Shown here piece after piece: positions 33,691 through 43,932 of a DNA stretch of 64,000 nucleotides; the first letter of the stretch is position 1; every line of letters starts with the position of its first letter. The notes under the pieces are model-generated. The model was not told where the DNA came from. It searched no databases and saw only the letters and a program-made list of their open reading frames with translations. The translations under genes were made by a program, and so were the position numbers. Source of the stretch: Tilletiaria anomala UBC 951 (Eukaryota > Basidiomycota > Exobasidiomycetes > Georgefischeriales > Tilletiariaceae); the NCBI RefSeq assembly GCF_000711695.1, contig NW_013547020.1:186001-250000 (forward strand), in the 5' to 3' direction.

Positions 33691-35139
33691 CTCCAGGAGA
33701 GCATGTTTCCGCGAATAAGCCGGGGGCCGACGACTGGAGCCCTTAGCGCCCCTGCCTCAGATGATACTCTTGCGCCAAAGGAGATGGCTCTGATCATAGG
33801 CGCTCCATCACTTACAGGATGAATCGAACTTCGAAGTTGCCGGCACCGGGAGTGGCCAAAAGGGAAACCCCACGACGACCCTCATCACATGTTTGGCACA
33901 CAACTTGTGCTGTGATTAATCACAAGACCTGCCCGCATTACCACTAGCCGCATATCCGCACGAAGAGGCACAAGCAAAACAGATCAAAACACCCAGCCAT
34001 TCGGCGTGCACCGGCAGCCGGCGCTTCCCGGCCCGACGGGTTCGTTTTACATAGTTAGATCCACCCCAGACTCTTCTCAACACGAAAAAATCTTTCAAAG
34101 GCGCATCCAACACTCCCAACACGTACGTAAAGGCTGTTCCCTCGTCCGAGAATGGCGGAATTGAAGAGATAACAATGGAGAAAAGGAGATGCTGACGTGC
34201 CGAAAAATCAAAACGATCATCAACACATGTGCTCCGCTCTCCTCTGATGACCTTGATATTTGATGATTCTCGCTCAGCCTCCCGTGGGCCTCGGCCCGCT
34301 CAAAGCCCTGCAAACCCGCCCCGAAAATTGATCGTGCGGCTTTTATGTACATAATATGCTGTCATTCTTGACGCATGACGCGAATTGTGATGACCAATTG
34401 ATGCTTGACAGTGATTGAGACCAAAATTTGTCTCAAACGACTGCAGCGATCTAACTTAGAGACATGGAATGCTTGCAACTGGTAGCAATGATGTTGATGC
34501 AAATCAGTATAACGACCGATGACCAGCAGGCTGCAGGGCGCAAGCAACGAGCAGCTCCGACCTGCACCGACCTGCACCGACGGCAATCGCATCAACCTCA
34601 ACCGGCAACGCAGAGACCGTAAGTATGTACCGGGCTGTGTCAGGTCTATGGGGTGAGCAGCGAGAAGTCGCGAGCTTGATATGTGGCTTGATGCTCAAAA
34701 CTCGCAACGTGATATTTGATATCTTGGAGCGATTCCGAGAAGCGATGGCAGGACGTGCGCAAGTGCAAGAAAGCAGTTCACATATGATGTATACATTGTT
34801 GAAAACAAACAAGCGTCGCAGCAGTATTCAGCTATTCAGCGTTCAGCGTTTAGCAAGGGATGTACTCATGTGAACTTGTGTGAGAAGCTCATGTGGACTA
34901 CGGAGGCCTATGACCTGGTGAAATGGCCGCAAAAGCGGCAAACGGCAGGATCATGAGATGGTCATTGGGCAGTAGGCATTGGGCTGCCCGCACAATCTGA
35001 GGCGCCGATTCGGTGTATGAAGCATTGAGATGGAAGCTGGAGCAGGTTGGAGGATCCTGGAGGCCCAAAGCGTGAAACTTGGGAAAAAATGTCAAGCGCG
35101 AGTTTGTAAATAAATACATACAGTTGCCGGAGACGTAAA
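33691..35139. other. Gene-poor stretch, nothing recognised
   Basis: About 1.45 kb. Only short frames are present. A tiny direct repeat of CGACCTGCAC near 34557-34577 is the one local repeat noticed. Confidence 0.45.
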
Positions 35140-36181
35140 TTAGTCGAAGTGGCTCATGAAGGCCTTGAGCGGCGTGCTGGTGCCTCCAGCTTGGTCGATC
35201 TTCTCCAGCTCATTCTGAGTCAGCTCGTCTTCAGCGTTTTTGCCAATGGTGAACGCGTCGAGGTATACTTTGCCCTGCCTTCCTTACTGTTCGTGGCGAT
35301 TACGAAGCCCTAGGATCGCTGCGCGACCCACTTGAGCAGCACTCTACCTTCGCAGCTCCCGGACCTCACTTTAGCAATCTCGGTCAGGATGGGGACCCAT
35401 GCATCGCTCGCGGGTTTGTCCTTGCGCGTGAGGGGAACCAGCTATCCGGTAGCAACGACCTTGATCTTTTTACATTCATCAACTTGATGGCATGCTGCAT
35501 GCGCTTGTCCTTCCAGAGTAGCGGGTGTTATCCGGTCCGGAGCATGAGAAGAGGGACATCATCGTGAGTATAAAAGTTGACAAAGGCAGGTGCGCTCGGC
35601 ACTTGAATTCAATCTGGTTGATTTCAATCGGACCCTTTGACTTCGAGTCCAGCACTTGTTGAATGTCCGAGTTCAACCCAATTCGAAACCCCTATGGCCA
35701 TCCTATTCCAACACCACAAAGATGGTGAGACATGAAATAGCCCTGCAGGAATTTTGAGGTCGGAAGATGTACTTTACGATTCCCTCATCCTTGAGCTTCT
35801 CCATCTCCTTCCGCACCTCGACGTCACTTGGTTGTCCGTCGTTGCCTCTTGGCGGCGTATGCAGGATGCAAGAGTCGAGCAGTAGGACGTTGGACTTGGC
35901 AAGCTCGTCCTTGGCCGCCTGGGCGATTCCGCTGTTCATGCCTCCCAGGACTTTGGTGAAGACCCAAAGCTTGTCTTTGAATTCGCTTTAAACGATCGCT
36001 GGGCCGCCGTGCTCGCTGTTTGCATGACCTCTGCATAGTTCAGAAGCTTGAATCCGGCGTCGATCGCCATCGCGAGAGATTGTTGCGAGTCTTCCTTAAA
36101 CAGGGCCGTATCGCTTCTGACGCCGATGATAGGCACCGGCTTGGGGTTCGATGCAAAGCGAATGATGGGGATGGTAGCCAT
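35140..36181 (-). pseudogene. Aldo-keto reductase pseudogene
   Basis: Recognisable NADPH-dependent aldo-keto reductase on the minus strand. It starts MATIPIIRFASNPKPVPIIG and runs through DAGFKLLNYAEV, VFTKVLGGMNSGIAQAAKDE, LLLDSCILHTPP, IGVSN, DIQQVLDSKSKGPIEINQIE and RVLLKWVAQRS to GFVIATNSKEGR. It ends ELEKIDQAGGTSTPLKAFMSHFD. Consecutive parts lie in different frames with no plausible intron between several of them. An in-frame TAG follows WVAQRS, and the NQIEF segment loses the usual HPY continuation. The catalytic Tyr position after LLNYAEV is lost. An intron-based rescue would have to remove conserved residues, so a decayed gene is the simplest reading. Confidence 0.75.
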
Positions 36182-36560
36182 TGTGAGAGATTTTTCCCCT
36201 TGAGTGATATGGTCTAGCTAGCGGGAGGGTGAGATGAATAGCTCGATGTCTTTCGGGCACAAGATTTGTGGCGACTGTGCGGCAATTGAAATATAGATTG
36301 CACGACCACGATGTTGCGACGAGATCAGAAGCGTGACAGTCGAAGTTCATCATTCTCCGACCGCGTGACCCTTGAAGCCTTCTTACTATCCATTATTCAC
36401 GATGAAGTATGAGGTCCAACACAGCAAATTACTCGGTTGTTAGGAGATATTCCCAACACCAAAAAGACAAGGTCTATGCGTGGTACATAGTGGTAGTTAG
36501 GGTCGGCAATCGGCTGCGAAGTGGGGCCATGCGCGTGCATAAGTACTCCGATGCCTTTTG
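36182..36560. other. Short intergenic stretch
   Basis: About 380 bases between the pseudogene start and the 3' end of the methyltransferase gene. Nothing supported. Confidence 0.45.
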
Positions 36561-38158
36561 TTACGAGTTGCACAATGTAATTTGCAACAATTCGACCCGC
36601 CCATCGCGCTGGGTATCATGCGCACTTGGAAAGCATCCGTAATGGACCATATCCGCATGCTGTGGCATGTTGTGGGGCGCAAATCCTTCGAGAAGGCGGG
36701 CGGGAAAGACAAGCGTCGGCGCTGTGTTAAGGGGGATGGGTGTGGGTTTGAGATTTGCGTTTTCTGGTTAGGCGCGTGGGTTCGATGTTAGTGACCTCGC
36801 TCTCTATGGCCATTCAATTCAAAGCGTATCGATACCCACGGAGGGCTTTCAAGAAGGCTTCGTATGTTTCAGCGTTCCTTACGGTGCTTGAAATTAGAAC
36901 CGTCGGAAGTCGGCAGTTGTCTCGCTCCGCACTGCCGGCCACTATCGCCGCGCAGATAGCCGCTGCGAGTGCGGGAAAAAGGGTGGGGTCGAAGACGACA
37001 TCGGCAGCCAATATGATTGTCGGACAGAAGTCTTGCAATAATTTTGCACTTTCGTTATTTCCATGCGATTCATCTGGATGCAGCAAATCCAGCCAGTTTA
37101 GAGGGCGGACCTGCATGCGCGACTCGGGAATTCCATCTGGCATCGCAGCGAAATGATCAGAGAGCAGGCTGGCACGGCTCATGCAAGGCTGTGCCACTTA
37201 CTGCTATGCCTTGTCTCGTTGAGCCGTGCGAGCACGTTACTCGCGCAGTCAGTGGCCAAGACTCGACCCTCTCCATGTGTCGGTAACAAATGGGAGCACA
37301 GTGTGGCAAGGAAGCCAGCGCCGGCTCCAAGCTCAAGAACCCTTGTGTCCTGCGAGAAGATACATTGTCTGTTCGCAAGCAGATGGCTGCCAAGGCGTAG
37401 ACTTTCGATGTGGTCGTACCGTACGATTAAGTCAAAGGAGGCTCTGAGTTGCATATTTGAATTTTTGATGGGCGGCGCTCTCACCTTGCCTCCCACGTCT
37501 GCAATCCCGTGGTCCCTTCTGAGATGAAAGAGCCTTCCTCCCTCAAGATGATAGGTTGAAAGCCTGATAGAACACCACGTCCACCCTCTTGTTCAGTGGC
37601 TGATGTATTTTGTGCAATTTTCAAAGAAGAGGAAAACAGGTAGCAAGTATGCGAGGACTCTGGGGCTCCATGACTGCAATACCCAGCAGATAGTAGCACT
37701 TTTTGAGTTTACCAATATCATGTGATGCCGGCGGACCTGTGAACTGACCGGTTGAAATCTGTCGCCATTAATAAAGCATATCGCTCCAGCAAAGACTCGT
37801 CTACTTCCTATTGAGAGGTAAGAATCAGTCAGTAAGGCCGGGGATTTACGCAGTCGTACACGTTTCTGCGACACACAGAATCCTCTGCGCTGACGCGCCC
37901 TTGCGACTGGGCTTCGTTGACGGCAGTCTGGAGCTTTTCGAGGAGGATCTTCAAGAAGGATTTTTCGTAAGCCTTGGAAGCACCTGGAAGCGCTCTGTTT
38001 CCAAAGAGATCGTCATCGAGATAGGCCTGTGCTTCGAAGAGCAAGTTACGGTTCGGCCACAAGAACTTGGACGAGCGAAGAGGCAGCCGTTGCGCGTATT
38101 GCAGAATGATGAGTTGCCGAGCTAGCCTCACATGTTCGGTTCTGTCTGCGTGATCCAT
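36561..38158 (-). CDS. EFM3: eEF2 lysine methyltransferase (FAM86/Efm3 type)
   Basis: SAM-dependent seven-beta-strand methyltransferase expected to modify elongation factor 2. At least five minus-strand exons. The N-terminal FAM86-like part is WPNRNLLFEAQAYLDDDLFG then KAYEKSFLKILLEKLQTAV. Then come VLSGFQPIILREEGSFISEG and TGLQTWEA, motif I VLELGAGAGFLATL, VLATDCASNVLARL, RPLNWLDLL and the family motif IILAADVVFDPTLFPAL. A last intron after EAFLKAL (donor GTGGGT, acceptor TAACCAG) leads to QNANLKPTPIPLNT. The end, DTQRDGRVELLQITL plus CNS, is the expected final beta strand. The start at 38158 gives MDHADRTEHVRLARQL. The substrate is inferred from the family. Confidence 0.75.
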
Positions 38159-38543
38159 GCCTCATGCATCATGGCTGACCGAACAGCTGCACTTGATCAC
38201 GTCTCGAAATCCTAGCAGATTGTCATGCGAGCACGCAGGAACTCGTTCGTGATTCGCTTGTTCGTAGCTACCAAATGACATCAAGGTGTTGAGCTTGAAA
38301 CTGTTACTTGAGTAATGAGACCAAACGAAGAAGTGCCGCATTCCATACATCTGAGTGTCGAAACACGCCACGTGACCGCGCTCAAAATTCTTTTCCATCT
38401 CACGACCGTAGAACTGCAGGGTTGTCCATTTTTATAGTATGGTGCTCAATGCAGGCGTTGACAATCTGTTTAGCTGATTCTCCCTCAAGGCCAACCTTTG
38501 AGAATAGAAAAGATCGCAAGCAGGGCATGCAAGTGCAGCCGAA
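38159..38543. other. Divergent promoter region, EFM3 / TIM22
   Basis: About 385 bases between the two start codons. No additional gene is supported. Confidence 0.5.
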
Positions 38544-39274
38544 ATGTCTGGAGTCAACGCGCCATGGCTGGCACCAATTTATCTGCCCGGCCAAGAGCCG
38601 TTGCCGGAAGGCTACACAGAAGAAGACCGCGCGAATCTCGCACAGGTGCAAATGTGGCAGCGGTATGCTTCTGGCGCAATGGAGTCATGTCCAGTCAAGT
38701 GCACCCTGTCCGGAGCGGCAGGATTCGGTTTGGGAGCTTTCTTCACCCTTTTCAGCGCAGCTCTCTCAGCGGATGATCCGACTCGACGAACCACTGCATA
38801 TCTTCAGGCGCAAGCGGCCGGGATACCAGAACCAAAGTTGAGCACCGCCCTTCAGACGAAGGAATTTTTCAAGGACACGGGGAAGAATATGTGGCGGAGT
38901 GGTAAGGGCTTCGGAAAAGTCGGCGCTCTGTATTCGGGGATAGAGTGCTGTGTTGAAGGGGTGAGGACGAAAGCGACCCTTTGATGCCCTCTTCTCAATC
39001 GTTAACAACGCGTACCCGTGGCACTCGCAGTACCGAGCGAAAAACGACATTTATAATTCCCTGATCTCTGGCTGTTTCGCTGGATCAATTCTGGCTAGGA
39101 GCAGCGGCCCAAAGGCTATGATCGGAGGAGGTATCGCGTTTGCAGCATTCAGCGGCGCTATCGACCTATAGTGAGTCTGTGAGATGAGTCGCATGGTCCT
39201 ATTTTTCTTCATTGACTAAGATTGTGTGTTTTCACTTGGATAGCTTCCGCAAAGAGCCAGCGGACGACCCTTAG
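38544..39274 (+). CDS. TIM22: Mitochondrial inner-membrane translocase Tim22
   Basis: Pore subunit of the TIM22 complex, which inserts carrier proteins into the inner membrane. Three exons, 38544-38960, 39031-39170 and 39244-39274, give 195 aa. Signature features are [20 protein letters not shown] (with the conserved Cys and GxxxG first helix), [20 protein letters not shown], and CCVEG. Across the splice come [19 protein letters not shown] and the last helix [20 protein letters not shown]. The C-terminus is [11 protein letters not shown]. The paired cysteines correspond to the intramolecular disulfide known in Tim22. The gene is convergent with ATG9, 126 bases away. Confidence 0.93.
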
Positions 39275-39400
39275 GAACCCGAAGGGTGCATAGACATCTC
39301 ACCACTCAGCACCGACACGACCCCAACACCTGTACACTAAGCACCTGTATTTTTACACAATATCGGCGGCTATGCTACAAATGAGAAAAATCATCACATT

Positions 39401-42364
39401 TCACCAGGGACCGCCCGGATGTCCTCCCTGATAGAGATGATCCAAGAGTCCCCGGACTCCGGCTTGCTGACTCACGTCTGAGGTCGAGACCGTAGGGGGC
39501 CCAAGGCCATCACCCTCGTGTGTGATTGAAGGTACGGCTGCATCCTCAAAATCGCCGTCCAAGCTTGCTTCACTTTCAGTAACAGCCTGCAGCGGTCGCG
39601 ATTGAGTCGACTGCCCATGCTGCCGGGCGCCTCGCTGGCCTGCCTTCGTTGCACTTGCCGCAAGAATCGATACATTCGGCTGTTTGGCGAGGCTGATCGA
39701 GCGCATGAACGCATCGTCGTAAAACTGGGAGCGAGCCGCCAGCACCGAATTGACGGGCGTAAAGGGTAGGCCCGGTTCACGACGTGGACTCATCGAGAGA
39801 TCTCGGCCGCGCGAGTGGACACCAACTTGCTGCGACGCAAGGTCAACCATTCGTGACAGGTACAATGTCGCGGAAGGGTCTTGCGGTTGCCAGTCAGGAT
39901 GCGTCGCCTTGAAGTTGAGGAAAGACTGCTCCATTTTCCCTTCCCTCGATGCCATGCGCTGGTCCGCAGCTGCCGTAGGTGCGCCGAAGTGCGCATTTCC
40001 GTGTCGGTCGAAGTTGAATACGGCAAAAGAGCAGACGTAGCCAAGCCCATCAACATGGACTGTGAACTCGCGAAAGAAGTCGATAATCGCTGGCGCGCTC
40101 TTGGGAAGGGACCGCCAGAGGATAAATGGCGTCAGGATGACCGAGAGCAGCTCCCGAAAGAAAATGGACAGCTTAAGTGGGTAGAGGGTGCCGAATTCCG
40201 CGTGCACCTCGGCGGAATGCAACCTTCCCTGCCAATGCGATGGTTGGTAGTGCGTTTCGTCAATGACTTCCCTCAATGTGCTCTCCGGGTCGAACACGAG
40301 GTGCTCGCCTGGGATCATGCCTCTCGCGACGGCCGTAATCGCACCAAAGATCCCAACATAAAAGAGGACATTGCGTTGCGGAGTGATGTCAAAGTGCAGA
40401 AAGAGATCGGGATCGATAAGGGAAGCAAAAAGCAGGACAGCAGTAAAAGAACCGGCGATGAAAGCGACAAAACGCGCGAGAATCGCAGTTCTCTCTTTAG
40501 GGAACTGGTTGATGTACCGCTGAGCATGCGGATATGAGCGATAGCATCGTCGCTTGAATAAATGCGGCAACTCATTGAACTCTCGCAATTTCCATCGGGC
40601 GAATTCAGTGTACTGTCGCGACCCGAGGCTGGATGGGTCCTTGTGGTATTCCTGACATAGGAAAGAAAGCGTATCAACGAATTTTCCAAACGCTTTCAGG
40701 ATGACAACTCACTTCGAAATAACGCAAGAAGGAATAGACCAGCAGGTACATGACGATGAAAGGCGCAAAGATGCCATTCAACACCGCCATGAAGTAGAAT
40801 CGCCGTCGCAGACTGCCCAGATACGAAGGGGAGGATTGTTTAGATGTGGCGCCGTAAATTCATGGCATGATGTGGATGCTCACCCTGCAATGAGCTCCTT
40901 GCGGTACTTGTCGCTCACGAATTGCTTGCGAACCTGCCCTCGCTCGTCGAACAAAAAGTCAAGAAGACAAAACTGCAGATTCCACTGTAAGCTCTTTGTG
41001 AGTACTGGCTGCTCATCGAGGATGCCGAGCCGGAAAAGCAAGGGTATCGACACTGGCATGTTAATGTCCAAGACTTCCTTGTTGAACAGTGCGATGAGAT
41101 AGTTCTCCTGCCGCATGATGCGATTGGCTACATCATGTGCGTCCATGCTGTGAGCCCGGCGTTGACCCTGGCTCGAACCTGCTGCCTCGAATGTCTCAGC
41201 CTCTGGAGGCTCCAGCGACGAGATGGGATTTGATGCTCGCAAAGTTGACATGCGGTTCACGACCTCATTCCATGAGATGCTGGCGACGTCGGTGTCCGGA
41301 ACGTCTAGCAAGTGCGTGTAGAAGCGCTGCATGGCCCAAAGACGTGGCAGACCAATCGCAAAGCGGGCCACCTGCCAAGTGAACAGAGCGCCGAAGATCA
41401 AGTACGCAAGCTTGGTGAATGGCGAGAAGCGGCTGAAGCATTGCGGCACGACTACTTGTGAGAGCTGGCCGTCATGGGCGATGTGACTGTAGTCGACGCA
41501 GGAGAAGAGGAATGTCGAGAAGCCAAGGACAAAGGCGACCGTCACCAGGTTCAAAGCTTTGCCCAAAGCGATGCATATCGCGCCTTTGCCAATGTAGTAT
41601 GTGTACGCCTCCTGCAAGAAAGCATCGAGGTCTTCGATGTTGGCCCATTGCCAGAGAGCCCGTTCACGCGGTGACAGGGAGGACACAGCCACTTGAGACC
41701 TCGGATGGATCGGTGCTGTGATTTCGCCGACGGCCTGATGCTCAGCAGAAGTCTCGTCTGCATCAAACAAGGGTTGAGAGGCGCCGACCGAAGTAGGTAG
41801 AGCTACGCTGAGGGAAGACTGGCTCAGGCCCATGTGCTCCCTCTCGCGTTCAATGCGCCGGGCGACCTTGCGACCGAGGCCTAGAGCTCGCGAAAACATG
41901 CCCGAGTCAGCTGCATCTCTTGCCCTGTCCTTGCCTTTCCTTCTGCGGCCATTAGGCTGAGCATGTGACGATACGGACCCCGGGTAGTCGTGGTGATGAC
42001 CTTCTTCCAGAGTTCCAGAAACATGATCGGAGTGACGTGAGAGCTGCATGAGTCCCACGCAGACATCATCTTCACCATCTCCGTCGTCTTCCTCTTCGTC
42101 CTCGTATGTGGACCTTACGGCTGAGGAGCCCAGTGTATGGGCTGCAGCCGCTGATGCACCGGCCGTGCGACGATTGTTTATGGATGACGCTACATCCTCT
42201 TCGAACGGCGAGTCGATCACTGCAGGCTCACGCTCCACTGCGATGAGGCGGGTCAGCTTTGCCGGCGACCTTGGCGGTGCAACCACTTCTACAGATGCTG
42301 CAGAGGCGTGCAGCTCGCTTGGGTTGCCAAATGGTGATGGGTGTGCGTCTGCCATTGTCATCAT
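39401..42364 (-). CDS. ATG9: Autophagy lipid scramblase Atg9
   Basis: Trimeric lipid scramblase on the vesicles that seed autophagosomes. Three exons on the minus strand. Exon 1 (40884-42364) has a long acidic, disordered N-terminus and then the first core segments: LWQWANIEDLDAFLQEAYTY, LNLVTVAFVLGFSTFLFSCV, VANRIMRQENYLIALFNKEV. A short exon carries RRRFYFMAVLNGIFAPFIVM. The last exon carries FNELPHLFKRRCYRSYPHAQ, INQFPKERTAILARFVAFIA, ELLSVILTPFILWRSLPKSA and IIDFFREFTVHVDGLGYVCS, which is strongly diagnostic. A Ser/Gln-rich tail ends GGHPGGPW. The start at 42364 is the first of three close ATGs. Confidence 0.95.
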
Positions 42365-43932
42365 ACACGAAAGCGACGCGTCACAACTGCTGCATCAATG
42401 TAAAAGAATGGGACCATTCAACCTGATAGGCGAAGTGCGACGTGGTCTGCATAATTGGGACACGGTCGAGAGAGCGTGCATGCACGTGTGACACGATCGT
42501 GTCTGCTAAGCCTTCATGATCTAATCCGAAACCCATACTCATTGAAAGCCTTCCTTTGATGGCTTCGAGGTACTTTGCTTTGCACTGAGAGCAAGATCAG
42601 CTACGACGAGGGTGGTCTTTCGCACACCACGCAAGCACGCCACGTAAATATAAGCCACAATAAAATGAATAGACATCTGCTTCCCCTTGAGTGCCCCTCG
42701 GTTTACATTGCAACCTGGCTCCATCCGTCATCACTCCATCCACATTTATAGGCGTCAATCACAAGATGATCTATGCTGGTCGTATGAAAACAAATTTGCG
42801 AAGGTTAGGATGGGCTGGTCTTATGATTGGCGTCGAAGTGGTGGAGCAGTGATTCTGACGCTGACAGCTGTTGGTGACCGTTCATCGTGCGCGCGCTTTG
42901 CCCAACGGCTCCTGTCCATGAAGCCACCATCTCTCCATAGTACGCGCCCTTCACCGCGTCCACTACAGCCCCAGCGGCTCGCATTCTGCGTGTTCGTCTT
43001 GTACTTTCATGCATAATCAGAATGTCGGCTCTGCGTCACAGAGCATGCTCTCTCAGTGAAAGACGGATGCTGCCGCTTGCAATCCACGCGACCACACCAT
43101 TCAGAGGCCGTCACCCCCGCTCCAGCTCCACAAACGCCGCGCGGACATATTCATGCCTCGTAACGAACGCTGCAGCGTTCACCGTCCTTTGTTCTTCTCT
43201 CCGATCAGCTGACCTAGGTACGTACTGAGTACTGACACGCCTGAGACCAATTGCGGCCGTTGGGATGATCCGCATGTCCTCATCTTCCAGTGTTCGTCAA
43301 ATGAAAAGCTCCGCCTGAAACGAGACCCCAACGGCTACGGCCCCGGCGAGCACCCAAGGGCCAAGGACAACTTGTACGAATCTAAGTGACCGTCCTTGCG
43401 TGCATGTACGACTCACGCGCTCCTGACGATAGGTGCCACACATCTGCATCCTCTAGTGCAGAGTGCAGACCTCTCAACCGGCGATGGCGTCGTTTCTGCA
43501 ATATTCGCGGTGTGCCGTTGTAGGCGGGCTATAGGGGCTGACCGCAGGAACATCTCAGCCTGTCGCTCAAGGATATCGAACATTGAGAGCTCGCATCGGT
43601 CTGACAGGGGGGCTGCTCTCAGACAGATGTGAGCTCTCAATGAGATCTTTTCGGTCTTTCACTATCATCGGCTTCTCGGTATAAGTATCCCACCGCGTTG
43701 CCCTTCTCACCATCTCCCTTTCCATTCCCATCCAACACCTCCCTTTCCCTCGTCCTCTGGCTCTCTCCCCCTGCTTCGCTTTCCCGTTTTCTCGAGCCAT
43801 TTACCAGGGTCTTCCTCTATCACAACTAGCCCTCCATCCTTCTCTTAGTGACACTCCTTTCATTATCTCGGAACGACATTTCTCACACGAACACACGATC
43901 ACCACCTCCGCCCTATATACGCTTGCGCCAAA
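42365..43932. promoter_or_regulatory. Upstream region of the secreted repetitive protein gene
   Basis: About 1.57 kb between the ATG9 start and the secreted-protein start. It contains the hairpin at 43581-43642, a TATAAGTA element at 43680-43687 and a long C/T tract at 43700-43795, the usual order for a strong fungal promoter. No gene is supported. Confidence 0.5.
43581..43642. repeat. Strong imperfect inverted repeat (hairpin)
   Basis: Two 24-base arms (43581-43604 and 43619-43642) pair with only two mismatches around a 14-base loop that contains a run of six G. Each arm includes GAGAGCTC. It lies about 40 bases upstream of a TATA-like element and 290 bases upstream of a start codon. Confidence 0.75.

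Noticed and set aside
42687-43016. Small open frames on both strands between ATG9 and the secreted-protein gene
   Set aside because: Overlapping on both strands with no recognisable domain or splice support.
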